A stretch of DNA of 64,000 nucleotides from Paenibacillus sp. 19GGS1-52 (GCF_022369515.1 NZ_CP059724.1:3596001-3660000); one strand, 5' to 3'; positions 28,350-38,823 are shown, counted from the first letter of the stretch. The notes: generated by a model from the sequence alone, not told the origin. Numbers and translations: made by a program.

Positions 28350-28775
28350 ACGTACAATTTAATTTATAAATTGAAATCCCCATAGCTCGTTACAAATGTA
28401 TCTGTTGTAAAACCATTTCTTCTAAACTTTTAATTGAATTCGAAAAAAATTTTCCTAATGTTTACTTACTCACTTTTTTTCGATTGTTTCACTTCAAATA
28501 CTGTATTTACAAACATTAAGATTTTTGCAGTTATACAAAACTTCTGGAAATGAGCCTTATCTTAGTGTTTATAGCAAATATAGAAGCTATTATTTGGTTT
28601 TTGCATATCTCTTTTCTTCCTTTTATGAAAGTAATAAGCTGCAATCACGCTTTCTCCCGATTACTTACCTTGAATAATTTTTTTCTTGATTCCTCCACAA
28701 GAGTGCACCCCATAACCACGTGTATTACAAATACATATCCACTGTTAAAATATCATATTTAAGAAATTCAAAAAA

Positions 28776-30743
28776 GGGGCTGTCCCATAAGCCAGAAATG
28801 GCTGCTTGGGACAGCTCTTTTTTTGGAGTCAGATAGACATTGCGCTTGTGAGGACGCTCCGCGAACGGACCGTTGTTTCAATCGCTGTGGTCTCCAGATT
28901 TTTTTCATTCCCCTTAGCGGTGAAAATCCGGAGACCAAGGCGAACGCTATCGCTTTTCCACAATCGTTCCGTCCTCTCCGCTGTTTAAGCGGAACTCGTA
29001 TCTACAATCCTTCTAAAAATCATAAAAAAAGAAACCTTTCTTTGGTAAAATGGAAGTGCGACCAACCATTTTAAATCAAGGAGAGGTTTCTTTTGTACAT
29101 TCAATAGTCCATGGACCAACTTTGCTTGCCAATGGATTTAGAGAACGACATTCCAGAACATCACCTCGTTCGTATCGTCAATGACGCCGTTAACCGGCTG
29201 GACGACGCCATCTTTGACGCTGCCTACCCGGGTGGTGGCCGTGACAGTTACCATCCTAAAATGCTGACCAAAGTCATTATTTACGCCTACACGCAGCGCA
29301 TCTATTCCTCTCGCCAAATCGCCAAATCCATTCGGGAGAACATCCCCTTCATGTGGCTCGCCGGTCGGCAGCGACCAGACTTTCGGACGTTGAATCGATT
29401 TCGTTCCCAGCGGATGAAAGACGTCCTTCAAACCGTATTTACCGCCGTGCTTCAATTTCTGGCTGACGAAAAATACGTTTCCCTGGAGCATTACTTTGTG
29501 GACGGAACCAAAATCGAGGCGAACGCCAATCGCTACACGTTTGTTTGGGGGAAAGCCGTCAGTAAACACAAACTCAAACTGCAAGATAAGGTGCATGCCC
29601 TGTTCGCTGACATTGAAGCGGCAGAAGAACAGGAAGAACAAGAGAATTCAGGCAAAGACCTGGCTGAACTCGGCACAGATTCCGAAGTGAGCAGCGTGAA
29701 ACTTGAACAGGTGGTGCAAAAGCTCGAAGCTCAGCTGGCCCAAAAACCGAAAGACAAACCCTTAAAAAAGGCTGTTCGGACGCTGCGCAAGGATTGGCTT
29801 CCCCGACTGCTGAAGTACGAACAATACCAAAAGCTTCTGGGTGACCGGAACAGTTTCAGCAAGACAGATCCAGAGGCAACGTTTATGCGGATGAAAGAAG
29901 ACCACATGCGAAATGGCCAGCTGAAACCGGGATACAATGTGCAAATCGGGACCGAAAACCAATTTATTTTAGCCTACAGTTTACACCAAAGACCGACCGA
30001 CACCCGCTGTTTAGAGCCGCATATGGAAAAAGCGCAGCAGATCCTCGGAAAACGGCCAAAGACAGTCATTGCGGATGCAGGCTACGGCAGCGAAGAAAAC
30101 GACGCCTATCTGGAAAAGAAAGAGATTCAGGCGGTGGTGAAGTACGGCAGCTACCACAAGGAAAAGAGCAAAGCCTGGAAAGCGAATGTTGGTAAAATCG
30201 AGAACTGGACATACGATGCAGCCGAGGATAACTGGACGTGCCCCGTCGGGAAAGTGCTGCATTTCCGCAGAGAAAGCAAGGAAATCTCACAGAGTGGATA
30301 TGAAATTCACAAACGTCATTACCGAAGTCAGAGCTGCGAGGGCTGTCCGCTGAAGGAACGCTGCACGAAGGCAGCCGGAGATCGGGAAGTGGTTGTTAGT
30401 ATTGAACGACTGCGTTATCAAAAGCAGGCTCGTGAGATCTTGCGAAGTGAGGAAGGTTACGCTCTGGCCGTACGCCGAATGACAGAACCGGAAAGTGTAT
30501 TTGGACAACTGAAAAATAACAGGGGCTTCCGGCGCTTTCTGCTTCGCGGCATGGAAAAAGTGACGCTTGAGGTCAGTTGGCTTTCGCTTGCCCACAATTT
30601 ACTGAAGCGAGCAGCCATAGACCAAAAACATAGAGCAGCATTCCTCCAATAACAGGAGGTGTGCTGCTCTGTTGACTTTTATGCTTTTGAAATTGAAGGT
30701 GGCCTGTCTCTGCTCGTAGAAAATCTACTTTTGAGACAGCCCC
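28776..30743 (+). mobile_element. IS1182-family insertion sequence
   Basis: 1,968 bp between inverted ends GGGGCTGTCCCATAAG (left, 28776) and GGGGCTGTCTCAAAAG (right, complement). It carries one transposase gene. A second internal palindrome lies at about 28890-28940 (GGTCTCC.GATTTT with AAAATC.GGAGACC). Flanks are AAAAA and TTTT, so the target was probably a short A/T palindrome; no clear duplication beyond that. Confidence 0.85.
29111..30652 (+). CDS. IS1182-family transposase
   Basis: 513 residues: N-terminal DUF772-like part (IPEHHLVRIVNDAVNRLDD..., PFMWLAGRQRPDFRTLNRFR), then a DDE core with HYFVDGTKIEANANRYTFVW, TVIADAGYGSEEND and the C-terminal MTEPESVFGQLKNNRGFRRF (acidic residue). 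In relatives the protein starts a few codons earlier at the TTG at 29093, behind AAGGAGAGG. Here that reading has TAG at 29105-29107, so translation would have to start at ATG 29111, which has no good site of its own. Catalytic region intact. Confidence 0.85.
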   Translation: MDQLCLPMDLENDIPEHHLVRIVNDAVNRLDDAIFDAAYPGGGRDSYHPKMLTKVIIYAYTQRIYSSRQIAKSIRENIPFMWLAGRQRPDFRTLNRFRSQRMKDVLQTVFTAVLQFLADEKYVSLEHYFVDGTKIEANANRYTFVWGKAVSKHKLKLQDKVHALFADIEAAEEQEEQENSGKDLAELGTDSEVSSVKLEQVVQKLEAQLAQKPKDKPLKKAVRTLRKDWLPRLLKYEQYQKLLGDRNSFSKTDPEATFMRMKEDHMRNGQLKPGYNVQIGTENQFILAYSLHQRPTDTRCLEPHMEKAQQILGKRPKTVIADAGYGSEENDAYLEKKEIQAVVKYGSYHKEKSKAWKANVGKIENWTYDAAEDNWTCPVGKVLHFRRESKEISQSGYEIHKRHYRSQSCEGCPLKERCTKAAGDREVVVSIERLRYQKQAREILRSEEGYALAVRRMTEPESVFGQLKNNRGFRRFLLRGMEKVTLEVSWLSLAHNLLKRAAIDQKHRAAFLQ

Positions 30744-30759
30744 TTTTAATTGAAGAATT

Positions 30760-31019
30760 AGCATTACTCAAACCCATTAGACGACAGAGAGTTCTTAGCA
30801 TTAAAGGATTGAAGTCGGATGGCTTGCTAAGAGAAGTACTTCCACCACATCCTGCGATAATGCATGAGTCTCGGTGATGATACGTCATATGAGTTCATTA
30901 AGGTTTTCCTGATTATGTTGTAGGTTAGGGAATCATTTTATATACTAGATAGCCGAGATGATCAGTAAGACAATAATTCTACACTACATTGATTAAAGAA
31001 ACTCTCCATATTATTGAAA
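30760..31019. other. Gap between IS1182 copy and the Septu-like operon
   Basis: No supportable gene. The operon to the right converges here from the minus strand; no strong terminator hairpin is seen. Confidence 0.35.
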
Positions 31020-31841
31020 TTACTTCCCTAAAAATTCGATCCAGCTCGAATCATTGTGTAATGCTTGGTACAAAGCAGTTCTCCAATGATTCTTTTTAAA
31101 GGCTAAGTTACTATCATATCTATCCTTAACATCAGCTATTAATCCATCTATATTCATTTGTTCAAGATATGTATATATTGATTGTAGATAGCCACTAAGT
31201 TCGTCACTTGCAAATCCTGTGAAACTAGTCTGTAAATCAAAAACTTTAAAATGAGTCTTTATTCGCTCGTACAAAGAACTATTAAAAACTGATTGATCAA
31301 CTCTATATTTAAAAAAAATGCTATCACTGCAAATAACTTCACAAAATAACCATTGCTCGTTTTCAACATTATCATAATATGGATGAAGCGTAACATCAGT
31401 TGAGGCTAATTTAGTAGTATTACAACTATAACAACTTGGAACTAAGTTATTCGGGTAAACAGCATAAATTGGATATTTGCTTTTTGGAAGATAATGATCG
31501 AGTGTTGATACTGTTCCAAAACCACAGTATGGACACTTAGTAGTCATCTCTCTTAAGGTCTTATAATATTTTCTAACTTGAGTCTTTTCCTGTGTCATTT
31601 TATCATAAAGCAATATCATGTTAGCCTTTTGATCAACTCTTTTGACTATATTGTTGTAATTACGATTAACTAGAATATTAAATGTACCTAAAGTTGCATA
31701 GTTATCATAATGATTATATCTTCTTTTAAAAAAGTCTTTGCTCTCTTCGATTTTTTGTTTTAATTCTTTACTACGTATATTTTCCTTTGAGGAAATCAAT
31801 ACTTCAAGGGCATCCATATTTGGCTTATCTAGATGCTTCAT
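31020..31841 (-). CDS. HNH endonuclease (PtuB-like), second gene of Septu-like pair
   Basis: 273 residues. The HNH motif lies near 102-145: TKCPYCGFGTVSTLDHYLPK, SKYPIYAVYPNNLVPSCYSC, N..K, a treble-clef nuclease with two CxxC knuckles and the catalytic DH pair. Its ATG comes 1 nt after the stop of the ATPase gene (TAAaATG), so the two are made together. A SMC/ABC-like ATPase followed by an HNH nuclease is the Septu (PtuA-PtuB) arrangement, in which the nuclease degrades nucleic acid on phage attack. Family-level match is by architecture only. Confidence 0.8.
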   Translation of the reverse strand: MKHLDKPNMDALEVLISSKENIRSKELKQKIEESKDFFKRRYNHYDNYATLGTFNILVNRNYNNIVKRVDQKANMILLYDKMTQEKTQVRKYYKTLREMTTKCPYCGFGTVSTLDHYLPKSKYPIYAVYPNNLVPSCYSCNTTKLASTDVTLHPYYDNVENEQWLFCEVICSDSIFFKYRVDQSVFNSSLYERIKTHFKVFDLQTSFTGFASDELSGYLQSIYTYLEQMNIDGLIADVKDRYDSNLAFKKNHWRTALYQALHNDSSWIEFLGK

Positions 31842-31842
31842 T

Positions 31843-33366
31843 TTAATTTCTTTCCTCCTTGCTGAACAATAAGGATCTTGCTATAGTTTTCCCTTCAAAT
31901 CCAAGCTTCCCGTTAAAATAATTAATTATGTCATCATAATTATCAAATTCAGATACGGCTTTACTAATTAAACCATGAAAACCTGACTTGTGAACCTCTA
32001 AGCCAAAAACGTCTCTAGTTAAAACCCCTATATTTTCTGCAAATGTTTCATCTTCAGGCCTATCAAAATTAATTTGGTCATAATATCTATTGATTATCCA
32101 TACGCATTCTTTAGGTATTTCCTGCAAAATTACAGGAGAGTGTGTAGCAATAATCGCCACTGCATTTCTAGAAATCATAAGATCTGATAATGCTCTTGTA
32201 AAAGAAGAAAGTAATGGTGGATGTAAATGCATCTCAGGCTCATCTAAGATTACTAGACTTTTTTCTTCGACTGTTTCAACTAACTTTGTAATGGTTAATA
32301 ATACAATTTTATGCCCTGAACTTAATTTTTCAAAATAAAGATGCGCTCTAGAGATATATTCATTCTTTATAAAATATTTTACTCCTATCGCTGAGAATAT
32401 GGGATCACTATCTAAAGTAGTAATAGCATCAATCCAGCGAGATGACTTTCCATTATTTATGATTGATAAAAGGCTATCAACAAACTCTTTTTTCAAATCA
32501 TCTAAAGTTTTTGGTATGAAGTTAATTTCGGTGATCTTCTCATCCAAATCAACTCCTGATTTTTCTAATTCTTTTAACATACCAATTGAAATATATTTTA
32601 AAGTGTCTGAACTTTTAAACTTCACGTAATTCCCTGTATCGAATGCACTAAATGCTACCGTAATTAAATTTGCGAACAATACTTCTTGCTTCGTATCCTC
32701 TGTTACGATTATTTCTCCATATTCATCTGAATTCGTGAGCACAGTTGCCACTAAATTTGTTAATAACGTTGTTTTACCAACACCATTTCTGCCTATTAAA
32801 ACATGCAAGTTAGTTGAAGGGATTTGCGTTGGATCAACCTGAATATGCATATAGATCTTATTTTCATTGTTGGGTAGATTATAAATGAAGTCATACTTTG
32901 TCAATTCTGCATTGCCATGTGCTAACCTACTGTATTGCCCCCTTATAGAAGAAATACTTACATCTCTTTTCAAAGCTCTTGTAAACATGTACTCAAATCG
33001 AATAACATCATAGATACTTTCATCTAGTGCAATATCATTTAGGCACTTTAAAATAATTAATCTATCATCTTCTTTGAATTTATAAAGATTGTAATAGTAA
33101 GTTACGTCCTGACCCAACGAATAAAATTGATCAGGTAGTTGTGTACAATCGTTAGGAATGCTTGGTATGAGAATTTTATTATCGTCAGGTTGTAATCCTT
33201 TCTCTCCAACTTTTACACTTCCTAGAAATACATGGTCATACTTGGTACAATAACTTACATGATATAAACATTGATATTCCCACCAGTCGTTCCATCCATC
33301 TAGTCTAAGATGGATATAAGGCTCATTTAGGTCGGCTGGCACATCTTTTGAACTGATAATACGCAT
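31843..33366 (-). CDS. SMC/ABC-like ATPase (PtuA-like), first gene of Septu-like pair
   Basis: 507 residues from ATG 33366 (MRIISSKD), 7 nt after GAGGAG; the longer reading starts at TTG without a site. The N-terminal ~190 residues are unusual (YIHLRLDGWNDWWEYQCLYH). Then come Walker A VLIGRNGVGKTTLL, EKLSSGHKIVLLT (signature), LVILDEPEMHLHPP (Walker B) and AIIATHSPVILQE. It probably forms the sensor/assembly part of a Septu-like complex with the HNH protein that follows. The long N-terminal extension is a point of difference from small PtuA proteins. Intact. Confidence 0.8.
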   Translation of the reverse strand: MRIISSKDVPADLNEPYIHLRLDGWNDWWEYQCLYHVSYCTKYDHVFLGSVKVGEKGLQPDDNKILIPSIPNDCTQLPDQFYSLGQDVTYYYNLYKFKEDDRLIILKCLNDIALDESIYDVIRFEYMFTRALKRDVSISSIRGQYSRLAHGNAELTKYDFIYNLPNNENKIYMHIQVDPTQIPSTNLHVLIGRNGVGKTTLLTNLVATVLTNSDEYGEIIVTEDTKQEVLFANLITVAFSAFDTGNYVKFKSSDTLKYISIGMLKELEKSGVDLDEKITEINFIPKTLDDLKKEFVDSLLSIINNGKSSRWIDAITTLDSDPIFSAIGVKYFIKNEYISRAHLYFEKLSSGHKIVLLTITKLVETVEEKSLVILDEPEMHLHPPLLSSFTRALSDLMISRNAVAIIATHSPVILQEIPKECVWIINRYYDQINFDRPEDETFAENIGVLTRDVFGLEVHKSGFHGLISKAVSEFDNYDDIINYFNGKLGFEGKTIARSLLFSKEERN

Positions 33367-33520
33367 ACATTTGCTCCTCAACAATGATTTCAAAGTACTC
33401 AATACGTATATATTTTCTCATCTAGTTACCAGTATCAGTTACGTGTATATTAATCTTTGTAATTTGAACCCGCCAAAGGGATAATCACCGTTGGATTAAA
33501 TGAACCACAATATTATATTA

Positions 33521-33561
33521 AAGAAAAAAAGAGCCAAGGGATACTTTCCGCTTGACTCTTT
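33521..33561 (-). terminator. Rho-independent terminator
   Basis: Stem AAAGAGYCAAG (33528-33538 with 33551-33561, one G-T pair) followed on the minus strand by a run of seven T. It ends the former sir2-herA transcript and separates it from the Septu-like operon. Confidence 0.75.
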
Positions 33562-33642
33562 ATCCGATGCTTTCGGACTCAATAAATTATATTGCGAATG
33601 TATTATTTTGTAAAGGGATTATTATACAATTCCCAATTCAGT

Positions 33643-34087
33643 TTAGTTACTATTTTTTCTCCAAACGTTAGATGGAAGAAATGTATTTGAAGGATCTCCA
33701 TACTCTCCCCCTTTAATTATTAACTCCATCGGCACAGAAAATGCATCACCAACTAATAGTGCCGAGCTAGTGGTTAAATACGTAATACGTTGTAACTGCG
33801 AGTCACTAATATAAGGGATACTTCTTCTCATCTGTTCCAGATCTACGTTACTTCTGATTCTATGAAGAATGAAATTGTTACATTGAGACAACACTGTCTT
33901 TGACAGTTCCTGGTTATGAACATCCAGATCCGAGCAAAAAGTGTAAATTTTCTGATTTACTACAAACTTGTTTCAGTACATTAGAAATATCTTTTTTTGA
34001 TTCTTAATATCATTTCCTTCATTTATATTAAATACCATTTCTAAAATAATATAAAGAAGGTTTGATAACGGGAAGAATGGTTGTCAT
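33643..34087 (-). pseudogene. sir2-herA deletion scar (5' of sir2 joined to 3' of herA)
   Basis: From ATG 34085-34087 (behind AGGTGA) the sequence reads MTTILPVIKPSL, then, after shifts, KDISNVLKQVCSKSENLHFL and LGSGCS, the nucleotide-binding start of a SIR2 domain. Right after this, in another frame, comes HNQELSKTVLSQCNNFILHR, then YISDSQLQRI and ALLVGDAFSVPM, the C-terminal end of a HerA/DUF87 ATPase. The order fits the known SIR2-HerA defence operon with everything between deleted. Inactive. Confidence 0.7.
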
Positions 34088-34237
34088 ATTTATTCACCTT
34101 TTTTATAGCTGAGACTTATTTTTATAAGTCTCATTAAGCCAAGGCTTTTCAACTTTCTTCCTTGAATTGTACTTTTGGTACATTCGAAAAATCCCCAGAA
34201 TATAATTCCGGGGACCTATAAAATGCTCTTTTAGACA

Positions 34238-37200
34238 TTAGTCCTCAAAAAGATCTTCAGATGCCTGATGTTGTGACTCATATTCATAGGAAGCAGCCAA
34301 CTGACGAAGTATGTCTGCCAAGCGATGGTATCCATGAAGCTCTACTTCTTCTGCTTGCTTCCTATATTTTTCAGCCAATTCTTTTTCCTCTTTACCTGCT
34401 GTCCAAGAGTGAACTCCTCTCGAGTTAAACAATTCAGTTCTATAACCTTCCCGTATATCCTTAGCATCTTTTTCATTTAATACCTTGGCTGCAGAATGAT
34501 GTATCCAAAGTCCATCTGGATCAGCAGGTGTATAAATGAGCACGTGTCCAACCATAATAAGTGCGACTTCCAAATGGCCTGATTCACGAGTATGTTTTTT
34601 CACTTCCTCAAGCCAATTAATCAGAAAATCACCATCAAATGTCCCTTCCCGACTACCTGGAGGTTTACTCCATTCTCTAAGTAAGTTATAAGCATTTGAT
34701 GCTATATTTTCCTTATCCTCCGATGAATCTTCTTCAGTATGTTGCTCTTCGTTTTTGGAGCGAAACACTGTGCGTATAACCTGACAAAAAAAAGTTGGTT
34801 GTTCAGCTAGTTGTTGCTCTAAAAGTTTTGGTGTTGCATCAGGATAATGTCGAAGTAAAGTCAAATAATTCCATTCGATTTGTGCAAGGTCATCTTGATT
34901 TGTTTTCTCTTCATTTTGTAGAGCTTTAATAATCTCAACAATGTCATGAGTATAAATTGATTGAATACCCTTAGGAGAAGCAAGCACTGCTTGTAGCACA
35001 CGCACAGCTTGTTGGCTATCAATAGTGCCTTTTTCATGTAATAGTTTGTCCAAGCATTTGACAGCGGCATGCGGTCGATTATATTTAAGTAAACAATTAA
35101 TTGCCCAATCCAATTGTTCTTCTGTTTCATATGGATTTGCATTTGTTAGGGACCAATATAGTATTTGGTCCTCTCCAAGAAGTTTTTCTAACCTCCCCCA
35201 TGTTTCAGAACTAAAAGGTAGGTATACAAGCAGTTGTGCTATTTGGGGGTTACTCCAATTTGTAAAATCGAGATTATCAACCCATTGCCACCCATTTTTA
35301 CGGAATGTCCCCAATATAAAGCCACCAACAAACCTCGAGATTGAATCTATATCCGAAGCAATTAATGCTGGAAGAACAGCTTTTTCGATAATGTCTTCAC
35401 CTAGTACTCCTGAAGCAAGTCCTACATACATTGGATGCTCAACAACCTTAGCAAAATTTAGAAGCTCTTCAACACCCCCTGCGACCAAAATTTCCCTTAC
35501 AGCCTTCTGTCTAAGCTCATCTAGCTTTTTCTGTTGTTCTTGATAATTCCCAAGTTCCTCAAATAGATGTGAATCATAGTCATTAAAGATTCGTTGGTTT
35601 CGATAAAATGGTTCTATAGGAGAAAGACTGTCGGCAACAGTTTGAATATTATCAACTATTTTCGAAGGAATTGCCCACTTTGCATCAGAAAACTTTCGGT
35701 GTCTTAAGACAAGAACCGTAAGTTCATTCCATAATTTTAAGCGAGCTTCTTGTGGTAAACAAAGTACTTCTGATGAACTCAAGTAACTTAACAGTTCATC
35801 AGCCACTGGCTGGGGCAAGTCTGAGAAACGTGATATTAATTCATTTAGTTTTGAAAAATCATGCTTAGAAGCTTCTATTATTAATAGTGCATATCCGGAT
35901 ATCTGCTCCCAATACTCTTGATTCGTAACACCTTGAGTCCAATCATCTGCAATTAGTTCTCTCCACGATGGTTTATGAGAACCTGATGAAACTTGATGTG
36001 AACTAGGAAGAAGCTCTAACAGTAATTTCCACGCAACATCAGGAAATTCTAGGAAAAGAGTTGTGACAGCTACTTTTCTCTTTGAAACTGAGGCGCTAGT
36101 CTGAGGAAACCACGGCAATAAGATAGTCGAGAGAGAATTAGCTGGACGATTAGCCCAGTTTCCTCCTGGATCTTTTTGAGCAAGTTCTCCAAGTATGATA
36201 ACTACACGTGTTAAATATTCAGCATCCCAAGCTAAGGTTTCCAATGCCCAAAGCAATCCTGTCATGTAATTGTGCCCCATCAATCCTGTTCCCTCTTGCG
36301 AAAAAACGCTCTCAAATGGAGAGTATTTGCTCGCTAATGCTTCTTCAACTGAATTAAGAAATTCATTTGGAGCCGCCTCAGCAAATAATGGTAAGAGATC
36401 ATTCAGACTGGCCCAAAGTATCCAATCTGCATCAAAAAAGAGTTCCCTAATTGTAGTGGAAGCCGTCATTACAGCTTTTGCTGAAGAACATGATATCAAC
36501 GCTTGTGGTTGGCTTCCTAGAAGTGCTAATGTTTCTGCTACCCCTTTCCTTATTAGTCTTGAATGATTTAAAGTCTTACCATATATACTAGCCGCATACC
36601 TCTGATCACCAGGTAAATCGAATTGAGGATCACGTTCTTTTAGAACAGTCAATGCTATTTCTTTAAATCGGTCGAGAAGTTCATCATATATTCGTGGTCC
36701 AAGGGCATACCATCCCTCGTATCGCAAAACAACCTTCCAGTTACCCTCTCTATTAATTAGGGGACTGCTCGGACGAAGCGAAATATCACGAATCTTTCCG
36801 ATCCAATCCCCGTAAAAGTTTCCCGAAAGTTTCTCCACGATTGATTTATCCGCATCAGACCGTTCATTCCATGCACCAAGTAGTTCCGCAATAACAAGTT
36901 CAGCTGCATCCGTTCTTTGAGCCCATTCCGGCATTAAAGAAAGATGTTGGATACATCTAAGTAAAGAGCTTATATTACCGTCACTTTTCTGAGCTAGAGT
37001 ACGTGCTCGTTCCTCGTTATATCCGGCCATAACTAAGGCTTCTTTCAATTGATAACTTTTTGGGTTTGGTATAGTAACTCTGTTCGGATGCGGTATCCCG
37101 CCTGGTCTTCCGCTAAAGATGACCAAATGCCTACCCCTACGTGCTCTTTCTAGGAGTTTTGTGCCTGTTTCTGTCTCATCAAGGTCAAAATTTGCAACTA

Positions 37201-38035
37201 GAAAATGAGGTGAGTTCAGAGTAACCATTGCATTCCATGCTTCCACATTCGAAATGATAAGACAGCGCCCGGTGATATCCACTTTCAATTCTTCGTCTAA
37301 AGATGCAACGTGAGCAGCAACAAAATCTGCTACCTGTTCAGGAAAGAGGGTGTCAACTTTAAGTTGAACCAATGTGCCCGAAAATAGTTCATTCAATTTC
37401 TCACTAGCCGCATTGCGGTTAGTAAGAAAGACTTCTGGTGTAAGAGGTGGAGGGTCTCCTATGGTTATTAAATCTCCCCAATGTTGCTCTGCAGTTTGAA
37501 TGTGCTGGATAGGTAAATTCATAATCTCTGCAAGCCATGTTTCTACAGCGGGAAAATGGTGCAACCAATCTATAAGTACCGATCCATCTATTACACGAAC
37601 ATCGGCCCACTCGTTATTCTGCCGTCTACTATGTAACCATTCAGCTTGCGCGTTCTCTTTCCATGTATGCTGCCAATCCCTTCTACCAGAAAGCGGTGTA
37701 ACGAAGACAAATGTTGATTTTTTCCTTACCTCTTCTGGAGTTGCGTCAGTCAATCCACGATAATCCGATGTTGCTTTGTCTCTGGCGATATTTCCAGTAC
37801 CAATTTCCCAGAATGATCTCCCTTCAGGTACAAAAGGATCGAAACTATATTCAGTATTTAATAATCCGTCAGGACCTGGCTGTCCAATACTATCTCCTAG
37901 TGGAAATCTGCGCTCTTTCGGATTGGGAGAAGACACAGCAACCAATCGCCATACAAGTTCAACTATTTTCCCTTGAGCTTCTCGTGTATTTCCACGTACC
38001 CACTCATCTAGTTGATTCTCACTTATTAGACTCAT
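34238..38035 (-). CDS. Giant defence-like protein with PD-(D/E)XK-like N-terminus
   Basis: 1,265 residues from MSLISENQ; an ATG four codons earlier is also possible, neither with a well-spaced site. The N-terminal ~170 residues resemble a nuclease: GDSIGQPGPDG, FWEIGTG, then RDKATSDYRG, TFVFVTPLSGRRDW and VIDGSVLIDWL. The Asp and Glu are in place, but the usual E-x-K is E-x-G with a Lys a few residues on. The middle (HLVIFSGRPGGIPHP, YQLKEALVMAGYN) recalls a STAND-like ATPase, but no Walker A is seen. The rest is helical repeats. I know similar unannotated proteins with the GDxxGxPGxDG/WExGTG pattern; function is unproven. Monocistronic and intact. Confidence 0.75.
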   Translation of the reverse strand: MSLISENQLDEWVRGNTREAQGKIVELVWRLVAVSSPNPKERRFPLGDSIGQPGPDGLLNTEYSFDPFVPEGRSFWEIGTGNIARDKATSDYRGLTDATPEEVRKKSTFVFVTPLSGRRDWQHTWKENAQAEWLHSRRQNNEWADVRVIDGSVLIDWLHHFPAVETWLAEIMNLPIQHIQTAEQHWGDLITIGDPPPLTPEVFLTNRNAASEKLNELFSGTLVQLKVDTLFPEQVADFVAAHVASLDEELKVDITGRCLIISNVEAWNAMVTLNSPHFLVANFDLDETETGTKLLERARRGRHLVIFSGRPGGIPHPNRVTIPNPKSYQLKEALVMAGYNEERARTLAQKSDGNISSLLRCIQHLSLMPEWAQRTDAAELVIAELLGAWNERSDADKSIVEKLSGNFYGDWIGKIRDISLRPSSPLINREGNWKVVLRYEGWYALGPRIYDELLDRFKEIALTVLKERDPQFDLPGDQRYAASIYGKTLNHSRLIRKGVAETLALLGSQPQALISCSSAKAVMTASTTIRELFFDADWILWASLNDLLPLFAEAAPNEFLNSVEEALASKYSPFESVFSQEGTGLMGHNYMTGLLWALETLAWDAEYLTRVVIILGELAQKDPGGNWANRPANSLSTILLPWFPQTSASVSKRKVAVTTLFLEFPDVAWKLLLELLPSSHQVSSGSHKPSWRELIADDWTQGVTNQEYWEQISGYALLIIEASKHDFSKLNELISRFSDLPQPVADELLSYLSSSEVLCLPQEARLKLWNELTVLVLRHRKFSDAKWAIPSKIVDNIQTVADSLSPIEPFYRNQRIFNDYDSHLFEELGNYQEQQKKLDELRQKAVREILVAGGVEELLNFAKVVEHPMYVGLASGVLGEDIIEKAVLPALIASDIDSISRFVGGFILGTFRKNGWQWVDNLDFTNWSNPQIAQLLVYLPFSSETWGRLEKLLGEDQILYWSLTNANPYETEEQLDWAINCLLKYNRPHAAVKCLDKLLHEKGTIDSQQAVRVLQAVLASPKGIQSIYTHDIVEIIKALQNEEKTNQDDLAQIEWNYLTLLRHYPDATPKLLEQQLAEQPTFFCQVIRTVFRSKNEEQHTEEDSSEDKENIASNAYNLLREWSKPPGSREGTFDGDFLINWLEEVKKHTRESGHLEVALIMVGHVLIYTPADPDGLWIHHSAAKVLNEKDAKDIREGYRTELFNSRGVHSWTAGKEEKELAEKYRKQAEEVELHGYHRLADILRQLAASYEYESQHQASEDLFED

Positions 38036-38258
38036 ACTTGAACGCATCCCTTCTATTTTATTGAAATTGCTAAATCACAAGTTCGACAAAGATAACTGAT
38101 GTACCTTCATATAAATGTTAACCTACGATTCCAGAACGCTCCACTGGATTGGGTGGACTTCCTTCAGCTGATGCCAGCTGTGCCTTGGAAACGCTCCTTC
38201 AATTTTTAATATTGGTAAAGCATCGATCAATACTCCCTGAAAGTAGAAATTTCGTATT

Positions 38259-38823
38259 CTAGTAATTTTTGAACATCTTCTGGTAAGCGTCATCATCCAC
38301 AAAAAAACTAATTAACGGGCTGGCGCTCTCCCTAGTCAAGTCATCGTAGCTAATTTTCAAAATGTATCCCGCTTGGGAAAGTAAAGCTTTAAGATATCGG
38401 ACTTGCTCTTTACTTGCGGAAGCATTTGAGTTCCATGCCTTTGATTTTTCTCTTGTTTCTGTTTCCAGCAGTTCATTTTCTCGGAACTGATAGGTTAAAC
38501 CATATTTCCCCGCTGACCATTCCTCATCTTCATCATTGCCGTAATTGAACCAATTCACATATGCCTTTGGGATTCGTTGATCGATATACCTCGCAATATC
38601 ATCCAATAGCTTTTCTGGTTCTGGAGTTGTAAATAAATCACGATCGAAGTATTTACGTTCTTTAGAGGACAAAAAATTCCTTGGCCAGTTCAAACCTATC
38701 CATTTTGTTAAGCTGATCCGGCGAACGAACAGTTTTGCTTGTAAAACCATCTTTTATAATATGGTGTGCGACATATTGGCCAAGTCGCATTTTCACTTTT
38801 CCCGTATCTGCGTAATTAAACAT
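38259..38823 (-). pseudogene. Small cassette gene of unknown function, frameshifted
   Basis: From ATG 38821-38823, behind GGAGG, it reads MFNYADTGKVKMRLGQYVAH, ...DQLNKMDRFELAKEFF. A shift near 38678 leads into SSKERKYFDRDLFTTPEPE and on to ASASKEQVRYLKALLSQAGY...LTRESASPLISFF. The last part resembles a short helical module seen at the ends of phage and plasmid proteins. The recombinase tail at 38848 lies directly upstream. Function unknown. Confidence 0.55.

Noticed and set aside
28806..29074. Small plus-strand frames before the IS1182 transposase
   Set aside because: They overlap the IS subterminal palindrome and non-coding lead region and have no start site.
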